Positions 34,123 through 45,577 are shown, counted from the stretch's first letter. The stretch is 64,000 nt of DNA from Peromyscus leucopus (GCF_004664715.2 NC_051071.1:396001-460000), one strand, 5' to 3'. Translations and numbers: made by a program. Notes: generated by a model not told the origin, from the sequence alone.

Positions 34123-34740
34123 TTTAAATCTACCTTGAAGTGATGTTGAGTTTGACTCTAAGTTCTTCTGGAGAGCTCCTGGGCCAGGAAGCTGGGAGTG
34201 CCAGTCTGACAAGGGCAAGGAGAGGTCCCAGGGGCTCTGGACCGAGTCGCCCTCCTGCTGTGGGGCCAGCTGGCCCGCAAAGCTGCAGCAGGACAGTTTC
34301 TGAATCAGGTGGCCTCCGCAGCAGCGGCGAGTCTAAGAGAAAACATAACCACCCCTCATGGGAAAGCAGACACCTCGCAACGTGGCTTTGGGGCTGGTTC
34401 CTCAGGTCTTAAACACACCATCTTTAGCGTTCTTGCTGCAGTCCTGGGCATTTCTGTCCAGGTCTGGACAGCATTGAGCTGGCAAGCCAGCACTCCATAA
34501 AGAATAAGAAACAGCTAGGGGATAAGGAGTAAGAAAGAGAGGAAAGAGGGGGCAGAGGGTACAAAGAGAAGGAGCTTCTTCATTCATTGCCAGTACCCCT
34601 AATGTAAATATGCCCGTGCGCTGATTCACGGGCTGCCGTAGTTGTAACGGCACTGATCTCTCGCTAGGAGATGATGACCAGCTTGGATTCTTTGGGGCCG
34701 ATCTGAACTAGCTGCTGTACAACGCCGGCCTCCCTGCCTT
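34123..34740. promoter_or_regulatory. Possible downstream part of the conserved block
   Basis: Repeat-free and CpG-retaining: GTAAATATGCCCGTGCGCTG, GATTCACGGGCTGCCG, TTGTAACGGCACTGATCTC and CTGTACAACGCCGGCC. Plausibly conserved and continuous with 33275-34028 across the (TC)n tract. No domain in any frame. Confidence 0.3.
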
Positions 34741-35620
34741 TTCCCTCACTGTCGCCCCTGCCCAGACACCTTTCTGGGCCTCTCCTGCCTGAGAAATGTC
34801 CCCTGCTTCTTCAAGTCACTTCCCTGTTGCTGGCCATCTTTGAGACCTTTCAGTGGTTGCTCCTGGGCTAGAGGAGAACCTTATTTGTTCATGGAAGCCA
34901 AAGGCACTGCAGGCTGAAGGGGTGCCTCCCTGGGGTGGTCCCCCTCCTGGCAGTGGCGCTGATGTCCCAAGCCATCTGTATCAACACCATCCCTTTTTCT
35001 CTTTTGTTCATTCCTTTGAGCACCTGCTGCAGGACAGTCTGCTGGGAACCAAGGACCCCCAGGTGTGAGGACACAAGCAGCCCTGGCCTTGTAAGTCTCA
35101 CTGTCAACACAAAGGCTGCCCAAGAACTCACCAGGGATGGAAGTTAAGTGTCAGCGTGGTCTGGGAGGGAGGGGCGGATTCCTCAGAATCCTCAGGAAAG
35201 GGAACATTGCAGGAGCCTGAATTAAGACCTGGGACGTGAGTAGTTTTCAAGAGGAATAAGGATGACAGGGTGGCAGAGCCATGGGCAGAGGATGGGCAGT
35301 GTGTCTAGGCAGGACAGAGACATGAAGAAAGGCCTTGGGGTGGGTTCAGGGTAGTTCTGAATCCATGCCTAAGGAAAGGTTGGGGATAGCTGCCTGAGGG
35401 CCAGGACACAGGTGAATGTGCATGGTGCCGAATGCTGAAGATACAGGAAAAAACAAGTGCCTTCTGCCCTGGAAATACAACTGTTGTCCTCAGGCCACTG
35501 GATACTGTGCCTTGTGCTCTCTGCTCCCTGGACCCTGTCTGGAGACTGATGGATGCATGGGTCACACCCCCACCTGTGTGCAATCTGCTTGCAGCTCTGC
35601 ACACTGTTTTTTTGCTCTTA
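34741..35620. other. Unique sequence, no gene seen
   Basis: About 0.9 kb. Frames of up to 120 codons on both strands lack domains. No repeat recognised. Confidence 0.45.
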
Positions 35621-35865
35621 TGCTGTCCCTCCTCATCTGGGGGCTCGATTTCTGCGTTTAAAGTCACACACTGTCATATATAGTCTGAACATATTGTATG
35701 GGAAGATCCAGAAACAGTTATGAGTTTGTACTCACTCACACATGCTTCCGAGCCGTGCGATGGAATCTCTTGCTGTCACACTCTATCTCAAAGAATATAA
35801 AGCACCAGGAAATCCAGCTGTCCAGCTGCCCCCCTCACTGGTCACTAGGTCATATTTCCATCACC
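35621..35865 (+). mobile_element. Tigger-family (Tc1/mariner) DNA transposon fragment
   Basis: TGTCCCTCCTCATCTGGGGG, TTCTGCGTTTAAAGTCACAC, GGAAGATCCAGAAACAGTTATG, CCGTGCGATGGAATCTCTTG and TCACTGGTCACTAGG follow the 5' untranslated part of a Tigger element in order (consensus words 'ttcagttacccgcggtc', 'ggaaaattccagaaataaac', 'gcgtgatgaaatctcg', 'gttagtcacttag'). No transposase codons remain. Ancient, pre-rodent insertion. Confidence 0.65.
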
Positions 35866-35954
35866 AGAACACCTGCCATGGAGCTCTGTGCTCAGGTAGC
35901 CCTGGTTTTACTAGACAGTGGTTCCACACAGAAGAGCGCTGAGGCTGAACCAAG

Positions 35955-36062
35955 TGTGATGTGCACATCTATAATACCAGCAGCCATAAGGCTGAGGCAG
36001 GAGGATCATTATGAGTTTGAGGCCAGCCTGAACTGCATAGTGAGTCCCAGGCCAACTTAGGG
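35955..36062 (+). mobile_element. Old B1/proto-B1 SINE
   Basis: GTGTGATGTGCACATCTATA, TAATACCAGCAGCCATAAGG, CTGAGGCAGGAGGATCATTA, GAGTTTGAGGCCAGCCTGAA. This is a 7SL-derived monomer, older than the B1 beside it. Confidence 0.75.
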
Positions 36063-36102
36063 GGAAATGTAGTGATATCATTCATTAAAATATGCCAAAC
36101 AA

Positions 36103-36263
36103 GCCGGGCGGTGGTGGCGCACGCCTTTAATCCCAGCACTCCGGGAGGCAGAGGCAGGCGGATCTCAGTGAGTTCAAGCCTGGTCTCCAAAGTGAGCTCC
36201 AGGAAAGGCGCAAAGCTACACAAAGAAACCCTGTCTCGAAAAAACAAAACAAAACAAAACAAA
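36103..36263 (+). mobile_element. B1 SINE, cricetid-type, with target duplication
   Basis: GCCGGGCGGTGGTGGCGCAC, TTTAATCCCAGCACTCCGGG, GAGTTCAAGCCTGGTCTCC, AGGAAAGGCGCAAAGCTAC and an (AAAAC)n tail. ATGCCAAACAA flanks it at 36092-36102 and 36264-36274, an 11-bp exact target-site duplication. Compared with the standard B1, it has lost about 10 bp at 'gaggccagcctgg'. Confidence 0.97.
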
Positions 36264-36279
36264 ATGCCAAACAAAATAA

Positions 36280-36280
<1 letters not shown>

Positions 36281-36327
<47 letters not shown>
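36281..36327. repeat. (TG)n microsatellite
   Basis: About 23 pure TG units beginning just after the B1 target duplication. Confidence 0.98.
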
Positions 36328-36328
<1 letters not shown>

Positions 36329-38150
36329 CATAGAATCGTGGGCATATGTGTAAGAGTCCATATGAGACAGAAGCATGGAAGAGTCTTTCATGGAAGGCAC
36401 TGGTCTGTAGGACATGGGAATTAGTGAGGCTGATGGACCCAGGAAAAGGCTAGATGTCCAGAAGCTCAGAATGTACCCATGTCTTGGTCCTGTCACTCCA
36501 GTATATGACTGTGTGGCCCTGCATGTCACTTCTTTCTGGGGACCCCGTGAGTGGTTGGAGGATCACTACAGCCCTTCTGGCCATGGGATGGGGATACTAT
36601 AGAAATGTGTGGTTTAGAGAATGGAGAGGTACCCAGTCCTGCTCAGTGGGCATGTGCTTCTCAGAGATGGGCAGACGCGCCATTTGGTTCTGGGTGAGAG
36701 GGGGAGGCATTCAAGAGAATCACAGGGATCTTCTGGCCAGCCAGTGTTGAGTGCCTTGGGGCTACTTTCAAGTAGTGGCAAAGCTCTTTTCTGATAGAAG
36801 GACAAACGTGTCTGGTCTGGAGAACAAGTCACACCTGAGCCAGCAGCTCCACCTCCTAGAGATGAGCACACATAAGAAAAGAGACCCCTGTGTGTGCAGT
36901 GACTCACACACAGCAGCTAGAACTCTGTACTTTCTGGGTGTGGAAAAGCCCAACATCTGCCCACCTGGGGACAGCTGTGGCCACAGCAGAGCAAGCAGTC
37001 ATGCAGAGCAAGTGCTGGCTCCTGACATGCCCCGGGGAACACACAAGGGCAAGTGGACAAGGCCAGTTCCATATATGACTCCATCCTACAGAATGTCCTG
37101 ACAGGGACATCTATAGCCACAAGGTAGACCTGTGAGTGCTGAGGGAGGGTGGGCGAAAGTTGGTGGCCGGCATGCCCAGCCTCTTTGATGGTGTGTTGCT
37201 CTGACCCTGGCTACAGTGGTAGCTGCAGGTGCCTGTGAATGCTCAGGGCCACTGAACTATGTGTCCACAGGCAAGACCTTGACACTGGTTCCATTCTCTG
37301 TGGAGGAAGCGGAGTCCTGGCCAAGGAAATTCGGCTGGGAGACATGGGGGATGACGACTCTACTTGGTGTGAAGTGCATGGGCTGGATGCTAGAACAGAA
37401 GCCTGACCAGAGAGGCCATGTGGACCTGGAAAGCAGGTAGGCCTTGCATACATGCACATGCGTGTAGTCTCCTGAACCACAGTGCCAGCCGGAGCTGGCA
37501 GCCATTACTCAGTGCTGCCCAGGACAGTGGCCTTCACAGCTCAGGTTCATCACCCTGCCTGAACCAGAGAGCGAAGGACACAGGATATAGAGAACTGGAA
37601 TGTTCCTGGCTCTGGAAACCTCTCTGGGGGCCTATGATAAGAAAGAGAGGTACTGTAGGTGATATGGCTGCCTTTGGCCACCAGGGCTGTTCTGAGCCAA
37701 CTGCAATATGTGAGCATCCAACTCCTGAGAGGATCGCTGGGCAGGAGGGTTGGTGGGGCTCAGCCTGGAGCAGTCCTCAAGGGCTTCCTGACAGAGGAGG
37801 CACTGGGCCCGGGCTTCCTGAAAATTTGTCCTCATCCACCATGGGTGGGGATAAGAGGCGTGTTTGGAAAGTCACAGGAAACCTCTTCGCTTGCTGTCTT
37901 TGGTGGCCTGGTGTGTCCCACCTCCCTGGAAGAGAGGAGTCCAAATGAAGCCTGAGAGGAGCTTGGCCTGGGGTAGACTACAGGACACCACACATGGGCT
38001 CCTCCAACACCCCGGAGCTGTAGCTGATGAAGTCTGCCACTGATTTCTCTAACTGGGTGTTTTAATTAAATGGTTTGGGAGAAAGCATTTTGCTCCCTTC
38101 TCTTATGAAGTGTTAGTGCCAACAGAATCTGAAGGAAGGAATTCTCCATG
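36328..38150. other. Unique sequence, no gene seen
   Basis: About 1.8 kb. Overlapping frames on both strands (largest 176 codons, plus strand 37418-37948) have no recognisable domain. No repeat recognised. Confidence 0.5.
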
Positions 38151-38154
38151 AGTG

Positions 38155-38500
38155 AGCATACACGTGTGTGAGTGTGCATGCCTGTGCTAGTGTTTAAATA
38201 GCAGGCATATGTCAGCATGTGTACACATGTGTGTATGGGGGTTGTGCACACATGGCTACGGGCCTATGTGTACATGTGTGTATGAGGCTGTATGTGCATA
38301 TGTGTATACACATTTGTGTACACATGGGTTGGGGGACACATGTGCATGTGTCTGAACACCTGTTTTTACATGTATATAGGGTATGTGTGTAGACGTGCTC
38401 TTGTGCTTTTGTGGGCACATCTGCACATGTGTCCGTGACCCTGTGTGTGCATGAGGGTTCGTGTGTGCCATGTGTCCAGGTATCTGTGTAGTTCATGTGT
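38155..38500. repeat. Imperfect TG/CA alternating tract
   Basis: GTACACATGTGTGTATGG-type words recur over 350 bp. It supplies the Cys/His/Thr-rich C-terminus of the 360-codon minus-strand frame, which is therefore not a believable protein. Confidence 0.85.
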
Positions 38501-40684
38501 GTTATGGAGACAGAGTGCTCCAGGACTTGGGGACTCAATACCCCGGACATTGCCCCTTCATGTTCTGAGCTCTGAGCAGTGTGCCTGCCAGGCGCTAGGT
38601 GTACACAGCCTTCCACAGAGGGGAAGCCTTGCATCGGCTCCTCCCACAGCTTCCCGCCCTCCCTGGCAAGTTGTGTCTCTATTACTCCCCCTCGCAGCTT
38701 CACTAAGAAGAAAGCCAGGGCCCGAGGAGGGCAGGTGGCCCTGGTGTCCTGGGGCACAGGTGAAAGGTGGCTGGAGCCACAAGGCAGCAGATGCTGGGCT
38801 GGGCCCCACCCTGTCAATGTGCCCTTGGCCTCAGCCTCCCAACCCCAGCTGGGGGTCAGGCCAGCATCCCGTGGGAGGGGCTCCCCAACCATCCTGCCTG
38901 CCCCATGCATTCCTGGGCTGGTCCTCCAAGCCTGGCCCCTTTGAAGTTGGCTCTTGAAATCTGAGGCGTCTGACCCACCTCTCCTCCCAGCCTCAGGCCT
39001 CTGCCTGCAGGGAAAGGCCCACAGCAGTCCAGTGCGGAGGGCAGAATCCTGGAATCCCAGAATCCCAGCGCTGTCTGCATCCATTCCAGTATGCTCAGGC
39101 CTCTGTTCCTTCTGAGTACCTGGCTCCTGGCAGGACTGGGCCGTGGCTGCTCCTCCTGTTCCTTCCCGCACACCTGCACACACCATCACCACTTCCCTCT
39201 CAAACACCTCTACCATCACCTCAGCTGAAGCTGCCCTTGGCCAGGCACCTCTGCACCACTGTGAGCTCCATCCTGGGACACCCCTCTGGAACACTTAGGT
39301 AGGGACCCCTCCTTCTTTGGAAACGCCACCATGACCTGTGCCCTCCTCTCCAGCTGCTCCTGGCTCTTCCTCCTCCCTGCTGTGGTAGGGTGGCAGATCA
39401 GTGAGTCCCCTCTCTTCCTCTTCTCTCTGTTATGCCCTGGCTCCTTCTTGAATGGCCCATCGGCCTCACCAGCTCAACACAACTAAAGGAGTAGGAGACT
39501 GTTGTGAGGGTCGGATGGTGCCAGTCTTACAGAAAAGGAAGCATATTGCTGAGAGGTTGTGAAGGAGGGGGTCCTCCCGTGTGCCGGACAACCAGGACTG
39601 TCACAAAGGGCCACCAAAGCCCCAGACTGCCCACAGGAGCCACCATGGCCCTGTGCAGTGGACTCACATCCAGGCAGGCTGCCTTGGGCCAATGCCCTCT
39701 CTTGTTGACCCTAGTCAGGATTCTTTTTCTGAACAGCAAAGCACTTTACCTCATTTCTCTCTAGAAGCATCGCTGGCCTCAACTTCCCAGGTGTGTTCCC
39801 CTGGAATGCCTATTCCTAAGTCACGATCCTTTCTCTTCAGGGATTCCACAGCAGCCTCCGTCTCCCGCTCCCTAGCTGGCACATCCAGTCTCATCCTGTC
39901 TCCACTCCTCCCCACTGGTCACCGGCCACCCTCTCAGATCACAGCAGCTTGTGCACGCTGCCCCTCCAGAGCTTCCTTCTCCCATCCCATTTCCTTTCCA
40001 CACGGCAACAGGCCAGGCCATCACCAATCACCTCGCCCTGGGTTCAGCCGCGCTTTGAAACTGAGAAGCCAGAGAAGCCGGTAGCAGCGTAGTACTTGAT
40101 CAGAGAGCTTCCAAAAGCTGTCTTCGGAGTCACCCAGAGGTGTTCAGACTCTGAGCTGCTTGTCTCTCCCAGACAGGCACTGCAGTTGGGGGCGAGCCCC
40201 ACTTCAGTCCACTTTTGTGGTGGGTGCTCAAGGGAGGGAGGGAGAAAAGAGGCTGCTGAGACCTGAAGGAGTTAGTGTCACTGTCCTGAAGGAACAACCT
40301 GATGCTCAAGTCCAGGGGCTCAGGGGACACCCTAGGCCACAGTCAGGGTGCCTGGAGAGATGGAGAACTGGGGTCCCTTGTTGCGTTGGGCCTGTGGCAA
40401 GGCAGGAGAATGAGGGAAGAAAAGCCACTTACCTTATAACTGGGCAGGGAAACCGAGAAGAGACCAGGCTGTCACCCTCCCACCAATGACCTAAAGATCT
40501 CTCACTAGACCTCCTTAAAGGTTCCATTACCACTGACAGTGCCCGCGGGCTGGGAGGAGGGTCTTTGGTGGGGGGCACTCACCAAACTACAGCACTGTTC
40601 TTTTTGAGTGCACATGGAACCTGCCGTACAATTGGCAGTCGGTCCTCCAGCCATCAGGCTTAAAGCCTGCCGGCCTTTTTAAAT
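38501..40684. other. Unique sequence, no gene seen
   Basis: GC-rich 2.2 kb. Long frames (plus strand 38445-38957 and 39581-40084, minus strand 38212-39294) overlap on opposite strands without domains. CAGTCTTACAGAAAAGGAAGC near 39525 resembles a MIR core but is too short to call. Confidence 0.5.
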
Positions 40685-41047
40685 GTGAGATGTGGTTTGA
40701 ATGTGAAATGTCCCCACAGGCTCCTAACACTTGGTCCCCAGGTGGTGGCGCTGTTTCAGGGAAGGTTGTGGTGCCTTTAAGAGGTGGAGCCCTGGGGAGC
40801 AGTGGGGGTGGGTCTTAAGATCTCATAGCCCCAGGGACTGGAGAGATGGCTCAGTGGTTAAGATCTTATAGCCCCACACTACTTCCTGTCCTCTCCGCTC
40901 CCTGGCTGCTGGGAGTCCATCCACAGTCTTGCTGCCATGCTGTCCCTGCCCCAATCCTCAGACTGTGCATCAGTTAAACTCTTCTCCCTCTGACTGCCTT
41001 TTGCAGGTATTTGATCAGAGCAATGAGAAAAGTAACGAATCATCACA
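40685..41047 (+). mobile_element. Solitary MT-type (MaLR) LTR, interrupted
   Basis: TGAGATGTGGTTTGAATGTG, AAATGTCCCCACAGGCTCCT, ACACTTGGTCCCCAGGTGG, TGGCGCTGTTTCAGGG, CACACTACTTCCTGTCCTC, CTTGCTGCCATGCTGTCCC and GAGAAAAGTAACGAATCATCA in order. This is a good match to rodent MT LTRs (ERVL-MaLR). It is interrupted by the insertion at 40834-40858. Confidence 0.85.
40834..40858 (+). mobile_element. Tailless SINE head (25 bp) with 18-bp target-site duplication
   Basis: GGGACTGGAGAGATGGCTCA + GTGGT is exactly the first 25 nt of a B2/B3 SINE, up to the D-loop of its tRNA-like head. It is flanked by TAAGATCTCATAGCCCCA (40816-40833) and TAAGATCTTATAGCCCCA (40859-40876), an 18-bp direct repeat of LTR sequence with one mismatch. 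No body, no A-tail. The SINE's own continuation (TAAGA) equals the start of the target repeat, so microhomology may have primed it. This matches the described class of tailless retropseudogenes. Confidence 0.85.
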
Positions 41048-41904
41048 GGTATTCTGAGACACCTGTCACCGTCCAGGACTAGCCCTCCTCAACCCTCTGT
41101 CCTATCCCTGTAATCCCGAACTGGCTCTCCCTGGTCCCTCCCCAGGTAGGACTGCTGGTCCGGCTCCACTTTCTGACCACAGCTGCACACATCCAGCTAT
41201 GTGTCAGGGACACTCGGCATCATCCAACCCAAGAGCCTTTGCTTCAGTGCAATACCTAGATATTAGCACATGTCCTGACCCCTGAAGCATCCATGCAAGC
41301 GGGCTGTAGGCTTCTTGGGAATCCCATCTCTAGACCTTCCTCATGCCTGGAAGGTGTGCACCCCAGCAGGGTGCTTACACACCTTACCAAGGTGGAAAGG
41401 GTGCACAGCTACCTTACCAAGGTGGAAAGCCTGCAAGGTGCACTGGGGACCATGGTCTCCAGGCTGAGGTGGCATCATCCCCAGAGTGGAATTCCATCCA
41501 GAGTTCCTGTTTCTAAGACACTTCAATTTTTCATTCTGTGACTGAGAACATGAATATTGGGCTTATTCTCACCCTTAATGTCTGTCTGTCTGTCTCACTC
41601 CATAACCTATCCGAAACAGTGACAACTAGCTAGAAACTGGGAATTAAGAGATGGTCTCCAACGGGTGCGGATGTGCAGGTGTCCCGGTGAGAGGTTAGGC
41701 TGCCATGGACCCTGCAAGCTGAGAGGGTCATGACTCAGGGAGATCTCGGGCAGGGGAGCGATTACCTCTGCAGTGCCATAGGGAGGGCGTGCTCACAAAG
41801 CAGCTGCCGGCTGAGGTGACAATGCTGGGGGCAGAGGAGGACATGTCCACGGGTTGGACGCTGACTTGGGCAGCGGGGGTGTGGTGGCTCATCTCTACCA
41901 TGGT
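41048..41904. other. Unique sequence with one tandem duplication
   Basis: No gene seen. It contains the 30-bp duplication at 41381 and a short TCTG run near 41580. Confidence 0.4.
41381..41440. repeat. 30-bp tandem duplication
   Basis: ACCTTACCAAGGTGGAAAG occurs at 41381-41399 and 41411-41429, a 30-bp period. The second half of the unit is more diverged. Confidence 0.85.
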
Positions 41905-42070
41905 CCTCTGACACTGTGGTCAGCACATGATAGTGTACATCATTCCAGACCCCAGAACTGCAGAGAGATGGCTCATCTTATAGATGGGGTAACTAAAGCC
42001 TAAGGAAACTTTGGTTGAATGTATGGTTGCACAGTGGGTCAGGATGGAGTGGAACCCTTGAGGGAGGCTC
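41905..42070 (+). mobile_element. MIR SINE (ancient)
   Basis: GGCTCATCTTATAGATGGGG, TAACTAAAGCCTAAGGAAAC and GGTTGCACAGTGGGTCAGG, then GGAGTGGAACCC, follow the MIR core ('attttacagatgaggaaactgaggc...cacagctagt..gcagagctgggattcgaaccc'). Strongly diverged. Confidence 0.5.
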
Positions 42071-42424
42071 CCCAGGTAATCTCCCCAGGAGATCATCAGC
42101 CCAGTGGCCTCAGAGCCCAATTGCACCCACTTCTCTGTATATCCATAGCTTTGCCTGGCTCGGGGCCTTTGCGTTCATATTTCCCTTCCCTTGTCTGTGC
42201 TGACTCTCATCTCCAGCCCATCTAAGGCTTCCTTGCATGGCTAGGAAGCCTCCTTGGCTCCCTTGGGGGCTTCCTGGGCCACCTTGGACTGCCATCTGGA
42301 TTCATCTGTCTGCCTCTTGCATGTCACTGTGAGCTCTTTGGAGGTGAGCCTGCCCACCCAGCACATAGTGGGTCTACAGCAAAGGTCTTTGATGAACAAG
42401 TCTTTATTGTTGTATTTGGATTGG

Positions 42425-42545
42425 ATTTTTAGTCCAGGCTGGTCTCTGACTCACTACATAGCTGAAGATGACCTTGAACTTTTGATCCTCCTGCCTCAAC
42501 CTTCAAAGTACTGAGATTAGAGAAGCTCAGCACCACACCCTGCCT
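42425..42545 (-). mobile_element. Old B1/proto-B1 SINE
   Basis: AGTCCAGGCTGGTCTCTGAC, ACTACATAGCTGAAGATGAC, CTTGAACTTTTGATCCTCC, TGCCTCAACCTTCAAAGTAC: the reversed 7SL-derived monomer. Confidence 0.75.
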
Positions 42546-44196
42546 GGATGAGCATGCTTTAGTTTTCCTTTGTTCAGATAAGTGAAGGCTCCTCTCCCAC
42601 CCTTTGCACACATGGGCACACTGTGCAGGCATGCAATCACACACACCCTCTTGTGAGAAGTACCAGTGTTTCCTTTCTGATGGGACCAGTGGATTTGAGT
42701 TCATCGGCCTTGGGTTCAACTGGGGGCCTGTTACCCTAAATCTGAGGCTGCAACAAAGGCAGCCCTTCCTTGTGGGAACCCCCAGGGAGGGGTTCCAGCC
42801 TCTGGCACACCTCTGGGGGACTCAGACCAGGACAGAGACTTTCCCTGGGCCACAGAGTGTTGGAAATAAGCATCACTGTGCCCTAGACTTCTGCCAGTCC
42901 AGTGCCCTGCTGTAAATACCCACTCATGTAGTGGTAAAGATAGAGATGAATATTGGAACAGAAACACACAGCTGCATCTATATTGGGTGATTTTCTATAA
43001 TTATTGATGTTTTATTAGAGAAATTATGGACTGTTCTAGGAATGAGGCCTGGAAGAGTCTATTCAGGGAAGGAAAAACTAGCTTGGATTTTCTGTCATGG
43101 CTCCTGCTCACTGAGGGAAAGTGTGCCCCATGGTGGCCGAGAAGAGAAGTGCAACCCAGAAGTGTGGTGAGACCCCGGAGGGCAGGGGACTAACAGCCAC
43201 TAAGAAGTCAAGTGTATCTGAGATGGCCTTGGAAATTCAGATATGCATAGCGCAAGTGTCTCCAACAGTTTCCCTCTCTCCTCACTCTCTCCCACCGGGT
43301 TCCTTCTGTGTTTCCATGTGTCATAGAAACACGTGTAAGCTGTCTCTGAGCCAAGGAGAGTAGGGGTAGGGGGTGGAGCTGAGGTAGACTGTGTGGCTTT
43401 TCCTCCTCCCCAGCCTGGAGAGCCAGCCATTCAGTTTCGTTCCCAGTGTCCTTGGAAGATGGCACAGTGACAAGAGAATGACATTGGATCCCAGAGCCTG
43501 GCTTCTACCTCAGCAAGACGGGGCAAGTCTCCACCTGTGAGCCTTCCTCAAGGGGCAGGTTGACAGCAGGTGTGGCACCGCAGGATGAGGTTGGGAGGGT
43601 TGACCCAGCGAGTGCAGGGATGCCTATAGTGACCACGCACTGCGACCTTCCATGGAAAGTCCCCAAACGACACTGAAGCTATTCTAGCTGCTTTCAAAAC
43701 TGTGGGGTGAAGGTCTAAGTTCTCACAGGTGGGAACTTTCACAGAACTAATTCACATACACTGCTGCTGCCACCCAAACTGGACCATAGGAGGGAGGGAG
43801 GGGTGCCTGCACCTGCCGTGTTCCCCAACTTTATGAACTATCCCCATGGGGAGGGAAGGGTGAGGCCTGTTGGGCCTCTCAGATCACTTCCTACCTCTGT
43901 GCTAGCCCAGCAGGAGGTCAAAATGAAAATAGAAAAAGCTACACGTGTCAACATTGTAAATACCTGGCTAGTGCACAGCATCCGATTCCACACCCCAGTG
44001 CTTCCCCAGTAGACCTGAGTGCCAAGACATCCACACTGCCAGGTGAACCACCTTATGATGGTGACTCACTTGTCTTCATTGGCATTTGTGGGAGTGTGGA
44101 CCCTCACAAACCCAGCAGACCCTCCCTCCACAGCTCTGTGCCTCTGTTTCCCAAGCTGGCAAGGAAATCAAATGGCAGCCTCAAATCTTCAAAATG
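42546..44196. other. Mostly unique sequence, no gene seen
   Basis: About 1.65 kb with frames of at most 103 codons and no domain. A possible MIR (43460-43570: 'cccagagcctggcttctacc', 'gggcaagtctccacctgtgagccttcctcaa') is the only recognisable piece. Confidence 0.45.
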
Positions 44197-44260
44197 GTGT
44201 GGGGTGGGCTCAGCAGCAGAGTGCTTGCCTAGTGTGCATGCAGCTCTGGGTTCCTTAGGG
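44197..44260 (+). mobile_element. ID SINE fragment
   Basis: GTGTGGGGTGGGCTCAGCAG, CAGAGTGCTTGCCTAGTGTG, CTCTGGGTTCC. ID head and B box, no tail. Confidence 0.65.
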
Positions 44261-44414
44261 CCTATGGATCTCCCCGACAGAAGGACAGGACCCTCTGTCG
44301 TTAGCAAGTATCCCTCATGCTTTAATCCCAGCAGGATGCATGCAGCATGCCTGCATGACCCCGAGTCTTGCTCTGTTCTTCATGTCTCTTTGGCAGATTC
44401 CCACATGCAAACCA

Positions 44415-44560
44415 AGGTCTTCAGCTCTCATGTCCAGCTGTCCCGCCTCATCTGGGGGTCTCACTTTCTGCATTTCACTCACATACTGTCACCCACAGTC
44501 TGTATAAATTAGATGGAAAATCCCAGAAAGAAACAATCATAAATTTTTGAGAAGTCACAC
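44415..44560 (+). mobile_element. Second Tigger-family DNA transposon fragment
   Basis: TGTCCCGCCTCATCTGGGGG, TCTCACTTTCTGCATTTCAC, CACCCACAGTCTGTATAAAT and TAGATGGAAAATCCCAGAAAG, then AACAATCATAAATTTTTGAG. It is homologous to 35625-35740 and matches the Tigger consensus more closely in the 'aaatggaaaattccagaaataaacaattcat' part. Confidence 0.65.
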
Positions 44561-45544
44561 ACACACCCTTGCTCTCTCACTCTCCAATACCATCCTCCCA
44601 GACCACACCCAGATGAATGAAGAAGGTCTCCATGGCAGGCTCTAAAGGTTTCAGATAGCTGTGTAACCCAGACCACTGCTCCTGTTTAGGACTCTGTAGG
44701 GATGCAATTGGTCAGTCCCCAGGGGTCAGCCATGCTTGGCTTATGGCCGAGCTCAGCAAACTGCATCTATGAGCCAAATTCTACCATTCTCTTAGTTTGT
44801 AAATAAAGCTTTTTCCAACCAAACACAACCATGCCCATTCAATGAATCAGCTGCACCTACTTTCATGCTATAACCTCATTATTGAGAGTTTGGTTCCCAA
44901 AGATGATAATGCTGCCCAAAGGGAAGCCGCCCACTCTGGAACTAAGATGGAGCCCATCCATCCCATCTGGAAGAACCTGTGGCCCAGTTCGGGGCAGTGA
45001 GATGGGGTTGAGGGGCTCTGAGAATTGCTTCCTAACTAATCAATGAATCAGGGCCCATTGGCAACAGCAGCCATCACCCCTGATTTCTTGGTGGCCACTT
45101 CAGGTGATGGGGAGAAGGATGGAACAAGGTTATCCATTGTGTTACCTACCTAGCCAAGTTAGAGTCCTGTGAAGTAAGAAGGCCTCACTTGTGGACACTG
45201 CCCATCATGGGGTGGGAGTGTTGAGATTGACTCCACATCACTCAGGGTCCTTGGGGACCATGCAGCTACCAGCAAGACCTGTCCTTAGTGCATCAACTTC
45301 TGACAGTGGCCTTCTAGAAGAGTGGCTGTGTCCCAGTGCTTTCTGATTTTTTTGTGAGACACTTGAGCTGAGGCCAACATAAGATACACCACAGTTAAAG
45401 AGGCCACTGACATACAGCAGAGGAGAACAAAAACCCGAGGCTAAAGCTTGGTTCGTGGTTTACTCTCCTCCTGGCTTGCAGAAGCTACCTTCTCACTGTG
45501 GCCTGGCCTTAGCTCTTCCTCACAAGAAGTCCCATGCCGGGGCG
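44561..45544. other. Unique sequence
   Basis: No gene or repeat recognised in about 1 kb. AGTTTGTAAATAAAGCTTTTTC near 44800 is a lone poly(A)-like signal without an associated frame. Confidence 0.4.
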
Positions 45545-45577
45545 GGTGGTGGTGGTGGTGGTGGAGGTGGTGGTGGC
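45545..45577. repeat. (GGT)n microsatellite
   Basis: About 11 GGT units with one GGA. It explains the poly-Gly/poly-Trp open frames. Confidence 0.95.

Noticed and set aside
33892..34218. Arg/Glu-repeat protein on the minus strand
   Set aside because: Pure translation of the (TC)n microsatellite.
38212..39294. 360-codon open frame on the minus strand
   Set aside because: No domain, no splice or promoter support. Its C-terminal third is translated from the imperfect TG/CA tract, and overlapping frames exist on the plus strand.
43460..43570. MIR element
   Set aside because: Only scattered matches to the MIR core. Mentioned in the region entry but not called.
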